64,000 bases of DNA, taken from positions 1 through 64,000 of the forward strand of contig JAUCBJ010008437.1 of assembly GCA_032718475.1 (NCBI GenBank), written 5' to 3'. This DNA comes from Nemertoderma westbladi (taxonomy: Eukaryota; Xenacoelomorpha; Nemertodermatida; Nemertodermatidae). A program made the translations under genes and the position numbers. The notes beneath the pieces were generated by a model. That model saw nothing but the letters and a program-made list of their open reading frames with translations, was not told the origin of the DNA and ran no database searches. Shown here one piece after another: positions 1 to 9,893 of this stretch (its first letter is position 1; every line of letters begins with the position of its first letter).

Positions 1-89
1 GAGTTGTGGCGGTGCAATTTTGTTGACAAGCCGGCACAGCATTCTTAAAAATGCAGCTGCAATGCAGCATGCCGATCCTAGTAGTAGTG

Positions 90-650
90 GGATCATGGAT
101 CCGGAAGTCAGGTGAGGACCTTCGAATACGTAAGGGAAAGGCATGGGCAGCCTTGAATAGGCTTTCCAGGATTTGGAAGTCACCTAGAATTAATCGGAAA
201 CTTAAGGTCCGATTATTCAGAGCAGCAGTAGTTCCAGTACTCCTCTACGGGAGTCCATGCTGGGCTCTAACTGCTGAGGACACCAAATCTCTGGATGGCA
301 CATTCACAAGAATGCTACGCCGGGTACATTGTGTCAAGTACAATGCACACATCTCCAACCAGACACTATATAACATTGGAGGTGTCTCATTGGTTCCCCC
401 AAGCTTGACACTAGAACAAAATCGCCTCCGCTTTGCAGGACATTGCTTTCGCCGTGACGACCAGCCAGTGCATAATCTTGTACTTTGGCAGCCTCATGGA
501 GTGAATAAGCATGGTGGACAGCCCATGACTTTCTTGAGACGCATCTTAAAGGACACTGGCCTTAAAGATGCGGATGATCTAGCAAATGTCATGGGTGATA
601 GGGAGTTGTGGCGGTGCAATTTTGTTGACAAGCCGGCACAGCATTCTTAA
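90..650 (+). pseudogene. C-terminal fragment of family 1 non-LTR ORF2 (unit 2)
   Basis: The frame encodes only the region after the reverse transcriptase, from GSWIRKSGEDL through LLYGSPCWALTAED to the terminal FVDKPAQHS. No endonuclease or reverse-transcriptase catalytic motif is present. An ATG at 51 lies in the 3' tail of the previous unit, so reading from there is an accident of the tandem junction. The unit differs from its neighbour at a few bases, for example RRDDQ where other copies have RREDQ. It is a dead fragment. Confidence 0.8.
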
Positions 651-691
651 AAATGCAGCTGCAATGCAGCATGCCGATCCTAGTAGTAGTG

Positions 692-1252
692 GGATCATGG
701 ATCCGGAAGTCAGGTGAGGACCTTCGAATACGTAAGGGAAAGGCATGGGCAGCCTTGAATAGGCTTTCCAGGATTTGGAAGTCACCTAGAATTAATCGGA
801 AACTTAAGGTCCGATTATTTAGAGCAGCAGTAGTTCCAGTACTCCTCTACGGGAGTCCATGCTGGGCTCTAACTGCTGAGGACACCAAATCTCTGGATGG
901 CACATTCACAAGAATGCTACGCCGGGTACATTGTGTCAAGTACAATGCACACATCTCCAACCAGACACTATATAACATTGGAGGTGTCTCATTGGTTCCC
1001 CCAAGCTTGACACTAGAACAAAATCGCCTCCGCTTTGCAGGACATTGCTTTCGCCGTGAGGACCAGCCTGTGCATAATCTTGTACTTTGGCAGCCTCATG
1101 GAGTGAATAAGCATGGTGGACAGCCCATGACTTTCTTGAGACGCATCTTAAAGGACACTGGCCTTAAAGATGCGGATGATCTAGCAAATGTCATGGGTGA
1201 TAGGGAGTTGTGGCGGTGCAATTTTGTTGACAAGCCGGCACAGCATTCTTAA
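692..1252 (+). pseudogene. C-terminal fragment of family 1 non-LTR ORF2 (unit 3)
   Basis: This is the second complete unit of the array, with the same start and end points as the first and nearly the same sequence. It encodes the post-RT C-terminus only. Its stop codon is followed by the stem-loop and TAG tail, after which BEL gag sequence begins at about 1301. Confidence 0.8.
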
Positions 1253-1300
1253 AAATGCAGCTGCAATGCAGCATGCCGATCCTAGTAGTAGTAGTAGTAG

Positions 1301-1644
1301 GGAATGGCATTGGGAATGGTGCTATTAATATGAACATGGCGGACGTGCATAGCCCGGCAGGTGGGGGCCTGGTAGGCCATGTAGTTAGTAGGCAGGAAGT
1401 AGCGGGGTTGAGTCAACCCGAGGTGGGCCTGGTAGGCCATGCAGTAGTAGAGGAAGAGGCGGGGGTGAATAGACCCAGCCGCAGTAGAGTTAGTGCGTCG
1501 ACTAGAGAGGGGTGTAGAAGTGAAGTTAGAAATAGTGAAGTTAGATGTGGCGAGTGGGGGGGGGGGGGGGGGCTACGGGCGCCCCACCACGGAATATTAG
1601 TGGCGAGAGAGGGGGGCAGAGAATGCCCCACAAAAGGGGTGTAG
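1301..1644 (+). pseudogene. BEL gag N-proximal fragment
   Basis: The frame matches the BEL gag at 19475-18213 on the other strand (GAININVAD there, GAINMNMAD here), including the repeated LVGHVVSRQEVAG motif. It runs into a G-run at about 1556-1572 and then stops at 1642-1644. A segment of about 125 bp follows in three copies (starting near 1509, 1637 and 1760), each with a G-run and a CGCCCCACCACG motif. The gag is therefore broken by internal tandem duplication. Confidence 0.7.
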
Positions 1645-1783
1645 AAGTGTAGTAAGAGATAGCGAAGTTAGAAGTGGCGAGTGGGGGGGGGGGCTACGGG
1701 CGCCCCACCACGGAAGATTAGTGGTGAGAGAAGGGGGGTAGAGAATGTCCGACAAGAAGGACGTAGAAGTGTAGTAAGAGATA

Positions 1784-2758
1784 GTGAAGTTAGAAGTAGC
1801 GGGTGGGGGGGGGGGGTGGGCTACGGACGCCCCACCACGAGAGATTAGTAGCGAGAGAGGGGGGGCAGAGAATGTCCCACAGGCGTCGGCGGATAATGCG
1901 CGGGGCAAGTTAGGTGAACCGTGGCACCCGACGACGGAGAATAGTAGGGGGATGACGAGTATCCCCAGGAGGGTCCAACCGGACAGAGTAGAGTCAGATG
2001 TTAGCGCCGAGAGCGGGCGAGCGACAAAACGTCGAGCCCATTCAGAAGATAGAAGAAGATTAATAGAGTTTAACCGAGAGGTCGAAGAGAGAAGGAGTGA
2101 AGATAATAGAAGAGTCGTTGCTAGGAGCAACCGGAGAGCGAGGACGGATAGCGAGCCATCGATAGTAGAGATGGAGTTAGGGAGACAGTGGGGTCGAACT
2201 TCGGGAGATTGCCGTCGCCCCGGAGAAACGCACCGCACGCCAGGAGAGCAGTACAGGATGTACCGATACGAAGACGAGAGCAGGATAGGGGATCGAAGAG
2301 AAACTTCCCGACGGGATGTAGCTGCCGATCGAGAGTACGGTAGTCGCGGGAAGATTCGAGATTCGAGAGAATTAAACTTCGGTTCGGAAGGGCACATGCA
2401 GACTGCAGGACATACTGTAGGCCTTACTGCACATACTATTATAGGCCATGCTGGGAGAGATAGAATAGGCGATAGGGTAGCGCGGACGACGGGATTAAAC
2501 CCGGAAGCCACGGAGTACATACCGGTAGGTAGGCAAGAAGTGGGTAGGCCTATATCGGTATGGCAGCATGACTATAATACACAGCGACATATTAACATAT
2601 ATCCAGGGGAGGGGAGAGTTATTGCAGATAGATGTATGAGTCCCAATATATTAACATCAACCCCAGTACCAATCATACCGGTGGGGGGGGGGGGGGGGGG
2701 GGGGGACAGGGTGACATTCCCCCATCACAATATCAACAATACACTCGAACAGCAATAA
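1784..2758 (+). pseudogene. BEL gag middle segment (charged, low-complexity)
   Basis: This 324-residue frame is rich in Arg, Glu, Asp and Ser. It corresponds to the minus-strand element's segment ending just before its poly-G tract at 18221-18232. Homology continues through HTVGLTAHT and RTTGLNPEA. No fold or catalytic motif is visible. The frame ends shortly after a run of more than 20 G at about 2682-2705, while the next gag segment continues in a different frame across the same run. It is probably structural, judging by position in the element. Confidence 0.65.
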
Positions 2759-4323
2759 GAACATCGAACCCCCTGGACGAGAACAGGTCGTGCGACACGA
2801 AAATATGGAGGAGGCCGTTACCCCCAATGATATATCCGACGCGACAAATCCCAGTCTATAGTGAGGATAGTTTGGGGAAGGCACCAAAGACCGAATACAA
2901 CAGGCCTAGACCCGAACATAATCCGACAGACCCATTCTCAAGAGTAAGACAGTCACTACCACACGCGGCCACACAGGGGACTGCTAGTCCACAGTTAGCT
3001 GGTAGTAGGGCCACACCGTGGCAGGGACAGAAAGAAAATAACACCACAAATAAACACAATCCCAGTATACCCAGTAGGCCGAGTACAGATAACCAAAACA
3101 CTAAATCGGTAGATATAAACCTACGCGCAATACGTGAGGGACTATACAGGAAACGCTATAATACAGGATTCGAATGTCAATTACATCGGGACGGAACCCA
3201 TAAGACCATGAGTTGTAAGCACTGGCAAGCATTGCCCAAACAAGATCGTATAGCCTACACAGACGCAAACGGACTATGTCATCGATGTGTGGTAGAAGGA
3301 CGCAGATCCGGAGAGTGTAGAGAAACAGCAGTTAGAGAGTCCGAGACTGGAGGCCAAACAATGGCTACAAGCACGACAGTGGCAAGAAAGAAGAGAAAAG
3401 TACTACTCGGGGTAGTACCAGTGAAGATATCAGGAGAGGGCGGTAGATCAGTAACGACATGTTACCATGGGTGCACGATACCAGGCACCGAAGACGCAGA
3501 GGAAGTAGAGGAGAAACCGGAGAGGGTAGATAAGCCAGCCGAGGAAGTAACAGTTAGAGAGTGGGCGGAGGAGAATGGATATCCCAGCAAGTATCGGTAT
3601 GGAGATGGAGAGGAGCGGACGGCGAGATGTCCGGAGGACAAACCGGAGGAGTGTCCGGTGGAGTGTCAGGAGGACAATAGTCCGGAGGAGTGTTCAGAGG
3701 AGTGTCCGGAAGAGACGCCGGTCCGGTTGAGAGGCATACCGACAAGGGGGAGGTCGAGTAAGAAGACAAGATGGAAAGGGAGAGGATGTGAGAGGATTAG
3801 ACCAGGGGCAGAGAGGCCCGTGGGTGGACATAATAAAGGAGTCAGGAAAGTAGGAGGCGTGTTGCATACGCACGCGGGACTGACAGAGTGCGAGGGCGCA
3901 TTACATGGGCAGACGTCGTGTATACCGAAGGACGAACGGGGGTCGTCGAGGCCTTCAATGCCAGCGCACATACTAAGGGGGAGGCCAGCAGAGGTAGTAT
4001 ATAAGATTAAGGATGAAAACAGGGGCGGCATTATACCGCCGAACGACAAGTTGAGAGGTGGCATTTTGATGCCAAGTGGCGAGGAAGTTAAGAAGGCGGC
4101 GGAGAGAGCCAATTTTAGGGCGGCGGAAGAGGGAGAACCAATTCCTGGTCAGTTGGAATTGGCGAAGAAAGTGTGGCGAAGAGTAAGAGGACGTATAGGA
4201 GGGCAGTGGGAGAGTGCCTACTGGAAGAAGGGGCACCTTAGAGTTTTAGTCGTCCAATGTTTTGGACTGAGGGGGGTGGGAATGAGGGCGAGACGCCCTT
4301 CCCACGCAAAAATAATTATTTAA
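2632..4323 (+). CDS. BEL gag C-terminal ORF with zinc-knuckle-like motif and unusual acidic Cys-rich extension
   Basis: The 563-codon frame overlaps the upstream gag frame at the poly-G run. It starts with the conserved NPLDENRSCDT. The roughly 165-residue DUF1759-type capsid domain of the minus-strand copy is missing: PTRQI is joined directly to PVYSEDSLGK. A Cys/His motif follows at about residues 183-229 (CQLHRDGTHKTMSC, then GLCHRC). After MATSTTVARKK, where pol would begin in a complete element, the frame continues into acidic sequence with repeated CPE/EEC blocks (about residues 328-363) and then basic sequence of unknown origin. It is intact but may never be translated. Confidence 0.55.
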   Translation: MYESQYININPSTNHTGGGGGGGGGQGDIPPSQYQQYTRTAIRTSNPLDENRSCDTKIWRRPLPPMIYPTRQIPVYSEDSLGKAPKTEYNRPRPEHNPTDPFSRVRQSLPHAATQGTASPQLAGSRATPWQGQKENNTTNKHNPSIPSRPSTDNQNTKSVDINLRAIREGLYRKRYNTGFECQLHRDGTHKTMSCKHWQALPKQDRIAYTDANGLCHRCVVEGRRSGECRETAVRESETGGQTMATSTTVARKKRKVLLGVVPVKISGEGGRSVTTCYHGCTIPGTEDAEEVEEKPERVDKPAEEVTVREWAEENGYPSKYRYGDGEERTARCPEDKPEECPVECQEDNSPEECSEECPEETPVRLRGIPTRGRSSKKTRWKGRGCERIRPGAERPVGGHNKGVRKVGGVLHTHAGLTECEGALHGQTSCIPKDERGSSRPSMPAHILRGRPAEVVYKIKDENRGGIIPPNDKLRGGILMPSGEEVKKAAERANFRAAEEGEPIPGQLELAKKVWRRVRGRIGGQWESAYWKKGHLRVLVVQCFGLRGVGMRARRPSHAKIII

Positions 4324-5890
4324 TCAAAACAAATAATTAAATAATTAAATAATAAAATAGGTAGAAGTTAGTTAGTAAGAGGGTACATAGTACCGTTAGT
4401 AGGTAGAAGTTAGGTAGTAAGAGAGTACGTAGTACCGCTAGTTAGATAGTGGGAAATTAGTAGTAAGAGGGTACGTAGTACCGTTAGTAAGAGAGTATGT
4501 AGTACCGCTAGTTAGATAGTGGGAAATTAGTAGTAAGAGGGTACGTAGTACCATTAGTAAGAGAGTATGTAGTACCGCTAGTTAGATAGTGGGAAATTAG
4601 TAGTAAGAGGGTATGTAGTACCGCTAGTAAGAGAGTTAGAAGTAGTAGAAGGTACGTAGTACCGAGTAGATGGAGGTAGTAGCAGAGTGGTTGTGGGCAC
4701 CGGAAGTGCCACGTAGAAAGTAGTAGAGAGGTTGTGGGCACTGGAAGCGGCACGTAGTTAGAAGAGTTGGTAAGAGTAGCAGAGGGGTTGTGGGCACCCT
4801 AAGCGCCACGTAGTTAGCAGAGTAGAGGTAGTAGAGTTAGAGGAAGACAGAGGTAGTAGAGTTAGTAGAGCAGAGAGGTTGTGGGCACCGGAAGCGCCAC
4901 GGTACAGGGGATGCGTTGAACTAAGTGGGGCACGGGCGTGATGACGTGTTTGATGTAAGAGCAGGGTATGTTAATTAGGGTGGGTGCCAGGCACAAGAAG
5001 TTAGTAGTTGAGTTAGTAGAGAGTTAGTAGAGTTAATAGTTGAGTTAGTAGAGAGTTAGTAGAGTTAGTAAGAGTTAGTTCAGTTAGTAGAGAGTTAGTA
5101 GTGTTAGTAAGAGTTAGTAGAGTTAGTAAGAGTTAGTAGTAGTTCACATAATTAACGTACCCACTCTGCCGGCACTCAGAGCGTCACGTGCAGGCGAGGA
5201 GACGTAAAGGGGGTAAGATGTAGATGGTAGTAGAGTAGTAGAGAGGGCACATAGGGTGCCAGGTAGTAGAGTAGTAGAGACGGGCACATAGGGTGCCAGA
5301 TAGTAGAGTGGTTGTGGGCACCGCAAGCGCCACGTAGACGGAAGTTAGTAGTAAGCAGAGTGGTTGTGGGCACCGCAAGCGCCACGTAGAAAGTAGTAAG
5401 CAGAGCAGACTTAGTTAGAGAGTTCTAGTTAGAGCTAGTAGAGTTAGTAAGAGAGTTAGATAGTAGGTAGTTAGTAAGCTAGAGAGTTAGAAGATAGTAA
5501 GTAGTTAGTAAGTTAGAGAGTTAGATAGTATGATAGCACAGGGGTAGCACTAGAGATTAGGGCCTCAGGGAGTGGCAGAGAGTAGAGAGGAGATAGTGAG
5601 AGGAGCTGTTGGCGAGAGAGAAGTTAGAGTGCGATTCGGGTACGGGGAGAGAGTAAGAGCGGCGAAGTTAGAGTGGAGTTAGAGGAGAGTTAGAGTGAGA
5701 GATTAGAGTTAGAGTGGAGAGCTCTTAAAATTGTGTGAGAGTCCACAATTGGCTCGACACGAGACGTCAGATGGGTAGCGTTATCATACCCATAGGGAGC
5801 GGCCTGGAAAGCCGACTCCAAGAAAATAACTCCACCCCACACCCGATAGTAGATCGAGTTTCCAGCGGAATTGAAGCGCACTTTGAGGTT
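4324..5890 (+). repeat. TAG-rich noncoding 3' region of the plus BEL element
   Basis: The stretch consists of imperfect short repeats built on GTTAGTAG/GTTAGTAAG. From 4376 to 4640 a unit with GGGTACGTAGTACCG recurs. A second motif, GTTGTGGGCACC followed by GCCACGTAG or a variant, occurs six times, starting near 4690, 4731, 4786, 4877, 5311 and 5364. Similar TAG-rich DNA (as CTA on the plus strand) flanks the pol relic of the minus BEL element. No coding frame is convincing. Confidence 0.7.
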
Positions 5891-5891
5891 G

Positions 5892-5931
5892 ATGCTATCT
5901 TCTCACCGGGAAGATAGCATGGGGGGGGGAG
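5892..5931 (+). promoter_or_regulatory. Hairpin plus polypurine tract of the plus BEL element
   Basis: An 11-bp perfect stem (ATGCTATCTTC, 5892-5902, with its complement at 5910-5920) encloses a 7-base loop. A run of nine G then AG leads directly into the TG of the LTR at 5932. A polypurine tract at this spot primes plus-strand DNA synthesis in LTR retrotransposons. The same stem, loop and tract occur in the minus BEL element at 9856-9893. Confidence 0.75.
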
Positions 5932-6496
5932 TGTGAGCGTATTCAATTCCACCACACTAAACCCCCATAAAGTGGGAAAGAGCGCCTTAAGCAATATTGG
6001 GAACACGAGGTTGATTGCCAATCAACCTCGTGTCACCCCAATGAGATGGGGACGGGAAACCCCAGAGGACATACACACAATGGGGGTCAGAGGTTATACC
6101 TCCAGGGGAGAGAGAATAACAGTAGCGGGGGAGAAACACTCCTAGAGAGATGGGAGGCCGAGAAGTGAGCTATTAGCCAATGGGGGGAAGGCATCGACTG
6201 AGTAATATGGCCAACCCGTGCAATATATATTACCAGTTTTGTCATTTGCTCACTTCAGTTATCTCAGTGCAGTCAGGGCAGAGCGGTGACTTTGTTACCG
6301 TCATCGCCGTCACCTATATTACCGGTCATTTCAGTATTTACTCATGTTATCTCATATCTGTATGCTATCACATATTTATCTATATTATCAAGAACGTCTG
6401 AACAACAAACGAACTTATATCTTTTCCATCGAACGGTGCGACCTTTGACGCGTAAGCAAACAACCGGATAAATCGGGGTCGACCGATCCCGTCACA
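5932..6496 (+). repeat. 3' LTR of the plus BEL element
   Basis: The LTR begins TGTGAGCG just after the polypurine tract and ends CCGTCACA. Its first part and its terminus match the 578-bp LTRs of the minus BEL element, but its length (565 bp) and interior differ, so it belongs to a related subfamily. A 29-bp palindrome with 14-bp arms lies at 6004-6032. Confidence 0.8.
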
Positions 6497-7050
6497 CGAT
6501 ATATGACACTGCTGTATAAGTTCATTGAATGACTGTTGATTTCGAAACATTTAATTCAAAACTATATAAATGTTAATATAATTTTGGATTTTTTTTTTAA
6601 ATAATTAACAGATGAATTATATTTCATTAATTTATATTTTTATCTAATCACATTATTAAATAACGAAGCACAGTAATATTACTAAGATTGAATATTGAAT
6701 TGATGGTACTACCGAATTGAATATTTGAGATTAGCGGTGATATTTGAGATTTTTGCAGATGCATATTTGCAGCAGGTCAGTATAAATGAAGTGTCAACCT
6801 GATCCAGCGCCAGTAGACTCTGACCGATGTGTATGTCACTGCCATATCCAACCTGAGCTCCACATTCCATCTCGGCTACTGACTCTCGCCGAATAACCAA
6901 CTGTCATAGGCCTACTGGTCGCAGTTAGATGAGGTTATTGCGAACGTACGGCGTTTCATTCCTAACCTGGAGCAGAATAGCTGCCAAGAAATACGTTGAC
7001 GAAGTGATCACTATCAACGATTCCAACAGTGACTGAATCTTGGCTTGCTA
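6497..7050. other. No gene seen
   Basis: AT-rich sequence between the BEL LTR and the SINE. Short open frames here have no recognisable motif and no splice context. Confidence 0.5.
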
Positions 7051-7330
7051 AATAAAGTAAAGTAAAGTAAATTTTCTTTGGTCGCTAGGCCAGGGATTAC
7101 GCACAAAGTCTGACGACTTATTTCCAGTGCGGTCCCCCCAGAACTTTATTCTCCAGAGGAAACTCATTTAGCTACCACTTAAGGATGCAAGGCAGAGATG
7201 CGCCCTGGCTGGTCCCTTTAAAGCATTCGTGCCGAAACGAAAACTGCCCTGGCCCATGTGAGGATCGAACCCACGCCACGACCTACATGAGATGTGAATT
7301 CAATGCAACCACTACACCAAGGTGGAACCC
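7051..7330 (-). mobile_element. tRNA-derived SINE
   Basis: On the minus strand the element starts with a tRNA-like head. A box A-like GGTGTAGTGGTT lies within 7306-7322 and a box B match GGTTCGATCC within 7261-7271. These are internal RNA polymerase III promoter elements. The body contains GTTTCGGCACGAATGC and TTTAAAGGGAC, and the tail is an AGTAA-type short repeat (plus strand 7051-7071). A second copy with the same body lies at 36720-37000. The head is too diverged in the anticodon arm to be a functional tRNA gene. Confidence 0.85.
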
Positions 7331-8070
7331 TTGGTTCCCGTGGAATCCCTGCTAAATACCGAACATCTTGCGATATATTGAATAAAACAAAATTGGAAAT
7401 ATTTTTTTACTTTAGTAGGTCTAGGCCTATTTAATATGTATAAATTTTAATTGTACACATTAAAACTACCTATTATTAATTAACAATAATTTTTGTAAAT
7501 CAGATTAATTTTAATTTTTTTAAATAAATATCTATTTTTTCAACCTATTTATAAAATATTGATAGCAAGATTGCAATATTCAGCCACTGTAGCTACAGAT
7601 TCTAACAAGAAGATGTTGGAGAAGAGTGGCCGGTTAAAGTTTATTTTGAGTTGAGTTGAGTTTACACGTTACAAAATCCTTCAACACCAAAGATTATCTT
7701 ATAGCTGCTGAAGGTTCTCCTCACTTATGCTATAAAACATTATGTGAACTGGCGATTTTGCCAAGTGAAAGGAAGATGCGTGACTTAAAGAATAGGGTCT
7801 CTGGCGAACTTATTATTAAAGTTGTTCCCTGTTGTGACATTGTATTCTGGGTTACTGCGTCTTCTGTATGGCTGGAAAACGCTTCACCTGGGACAATAAA
7901 GTGCTACAGGCAGTTGTCAATGGTGACGTCACTCATCGCAGCAAATTACCATATCTCTGTTTGCGAGAAAAGAAATGCGGACCACGCAGAGAAAGAAACC
8001 AGAAAACGTACTATGACGCTAGGAACCAAATCGAAATCTACAGTCAAACTCCAAAGAATAAGCGGCATTA
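7331..8070. other. No gene seen; unassigned open frame 7656-8111
   Basis: The plus-strand frame at 7656-8111 (151 codons) has no recognised domain, and its last part reads into the minisatellite that follows. Nothing else stands out in this AT-rich stretch. Confidence 0.3.
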
Positions 8071-8205
8071 AAGATCCATATACCCTCACTGTGTGGTGTC
8101 TGATACCCTGACTGTGTGGTGTCTGATACCCTGACTGTGTGGTGTCTGATTGTGTGGTTGTTTAAGATCCATATACCCTCACTGTGTGGTGTCTGATTGT
8201 GTGGT
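8071..8205. repeat. Minisatellite with GTGTGGTGTCTGAT core
   Basis: Alternating copies of CCATATACCCTCAC or ACCCTGAC followed by TGTGTGGTGTCTGAT. The pattern is irregular, with about four core copies. Confidence 0.7.
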
Positions 8206-8682
8206 TGAAGTGATATATTGAATGTTGAGTGGTGTCTTCCTTTTCTTCAGAGGCCGCCAAACTGTGGTGGATATTGTTATTTTTAATTTTCATATTTTCC
8301 ATATTATTTCATAATAATATTCAAATAATATAATAATAATATAAAATATTAATAAATAATAATAAAATAATTTTAAATTATTAAAAAAATAAATAAATAA
8401 TTTATAAAATTAGATTGACAACAATACTTACACAATAATTGCCTATTTCCACATCGGTTCCCGCTAGCAGTATCCGAATATTAGCTATGCCAGTCCTGTA
8501 CTAGAGTTGTCCTTGATTAAAACCTTTCTAATGAGAGAATAGTATAGAATAGAGAGAATATTTTTGAATTATCCTTTATTTATTATTTAATATATTTTTT
8601 ATTTAATTATTACATTAATTATTTATTAATGAACAAATTGGTCAGTAATGGTTTACCGATGCGCCTGTAAATAGCCTCTCGT
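8206..8682. other. No gene seen, very AT-rich
   Basis: Mostly A/T with runs such as AATAATAATA. No frame, structure or element was recognised. Confidence 0.5.
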
Positions 8683-8834
8683 CAACAAGTCAACCCCACC
8701 GACTAGCGGTACTGGCTGTTCAACAAGTCAACCCCACCGACTAGCGGTACTGGCTGTTCAACAAGTCAACCCCACCGACTAGCGGTACTGGCTGTTCAAC
8801 AAGTCAACCCCACCGACTAGCGGTACTGGCTGTT
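8683..8834. repeat. Perfect 38-bp tandem repeat, four copies
   Basis: Units start at 8683, 8721, 8759 and 8797 with CAACAAGTCAACCCCACC and end CTGGCTGTT. The copies look identical, so expansion was recent. Confidence 0.9.
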
Positions 8835-9272
8835 TTTGCTGACGGGGCTCTGTCGAACAACGCGTCCCTGATAGCAGTAAAGGGGGTCTCTTTATTGAGA
8901 GGCAGTATTATTATTGCCGCGGAACTGCCCCAACTCATCACCTCTCCCATTCTCGCTCTCCGACGAAAATGAACATAAAATCAACATACACCAACCCACT
9001 ACCCTACCCCACACCGCGACACCCACCCAATGGGCTGTTACCTCTCTGACTGACAGCGCAACAGCCCCTATATAGCCTTATCAGCGTTCAGGTAATATCC
9101 TCGTGGGTAACCACTTACTTACCACCTTCTAGTTGTGGTTGAGATCGTAAATAACATTGAAATAATCACATAATTATTAATTATTGATAATAATTATTGA
9201 TATTTTGGTTGAAACAGTAGTTTCAACTTTCATAATTTCCGTTCCGCACAAATAACTTTATTTTTTTTCTGT
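8835..9272. other. No gene seen
   Basis: Flank between the 38-bp repeat and the BEL target duplication. No coding frame or element was recognised. Confidence 0.5.
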
Positions 9273-9277
9273 ATAAT
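9273..9277. repeat. Target site duplication ATAAT, one side
   Basis: The same five bases occur at 23953-23957, directly outside the other LTR. A 5-bp duplication fits BEL/Pao integration. Confidence 0.8.
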
Positions 9278-9855
9278 TGTGACGGGATCCGAGAATCCCG
9301 ACCAGTTGTTTTATTTACGCGTCCCGCCGTGTGTGTGAAAAGAGTTTGTTATTGGATTGAGAGTTCTACTGTCGCTGATAGATATGTATAAACTGAATGA
9401 TAGGGTAAAGAGTAACAGAAATCAGGAACAACAAATGTATAAGTAAACTGAATGATACCGGTAATATATTGATGATGGTGGCGGCAACGGTAATAAAAGT
9501 CACCATTCTGCCCTAACTGTACTGAGATAACTGAATAATATGAGAAACACCAACTGGTAATATTCCACTGTTGGCCTTCCTACCCAGATGATGCCTCTCC
9601 CGTCCCCCCATTGGCTGTTAACCTAATTCTCGCCCTCTCATCTCTCTGGGAGTGTTTTCCCCCTCCACTGTCACTTTCCCTCTCCCGGGGGTGTAACCTC
9701 TGACCCCCTTTGTGTGTGGCCCTTTGGGGTTTGTCGTCCCCGTTTATTGGGGGTGATACGAGGTTGGTTGTTAATCAACCTCGTACTCCCCAATATTGCT
9801 TAAAGGCGCTCTTTCCCACTTTATGGGGTGGTTAGCGGAATTGAATTCGATAACA
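9278..9855 (-). repeat. 3' LTR of the minus BEL element
   Basis: Read on the minus strand it starts TGTTA and ends CCCGTCACA. It is the same length as the 5' LTR and very similar to it. An imperfect ACGAGGTTG/CAACCTCGT hairpin lies inside, at the place of the perfect palindrome in the plus-element LTR. Confidence 0.9.
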
Positions 9856-9893
9856 CTCCCCCCCATGCTATCTTCCCGGTGAGAAGATAGCAT
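9856..9893 (-). promoter_or_regulatory. Polypurine tract and conserved hairpin of the minus BEL element
   Basis: On the minus strand an 11-bp stem (arms at 9865-9875 and 9883-9893) is followed by a G-run and AG directly at the LTR border. Stem and 7-base loop are identical to those at 5892-5920. Confidence 0.75.

Larger units (their letters stand above)
1..1300 (+). mobile_element. Head-to-tail array of 5'-truncated family 1 non-LTR 3' ends
   Basis: Positions 1-88 are the end of one copy, 89-690 a complete unit and 691-1300 a third. The repeat period is 602 bp. Each unit begins at the same internal point of the reverse-transcriptase ORF (GGGATCATGGATCC) and ends with the family 3' tail: a GCTGC-AAT-GCAGC stem-loop, then GCCGATCC and a short TAG run. 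The last tail is longest and meets BEL gag sequence at about 1300/1301, so the array lies inside the BEL element. Identical truncation points favour unequal exchange or slippage over independent insertions. Confidence 0.85.
1301..6496 (+). mobile_element. BEL/Pao-type LTR retrotransposon derivative, 5' end missing, pol deleted
   Basis: The order is gag remnant (1301-4323), noncoding TAG-rich region (4324-5890), hairpin and polypurine tract (5892-5931), then 3' LTR (5932-6496). The gag is homologous to the minus-strand BEL element at 9278-23952. No protease, reverse transcriptase, RNase H or integrase lies between gag and the LTR, so this copy could only move with enzymes supplied by another element. 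No 5' LTR is seen; the family 1 array occupies that side. Confidence 0.8.

Noticed and set aside
1597-2520. Minus-strand 307-codon frame across the BEL gag
   Set aside because: It is the antisense of the charged gag segment, which leaves few stops on the other strand.
7256-7330. Functional tRNA gene
   Set aside because: Box A and B are present, but the cloverleaf is incomplete and the sequence continues as a SINE body with a second copy at 36720.
7656-8111. Protein-coding gene of 151 codons
   Set aside because: No domain, no splice context, and the end lies in a minisatellite. Left as unassigned.
8683-8834. Regular 38-bp direct repeats resembling a CRISPR array
   Set aside because: Units are contiguous with no unique spacers, and the DNA is eukaryotic.
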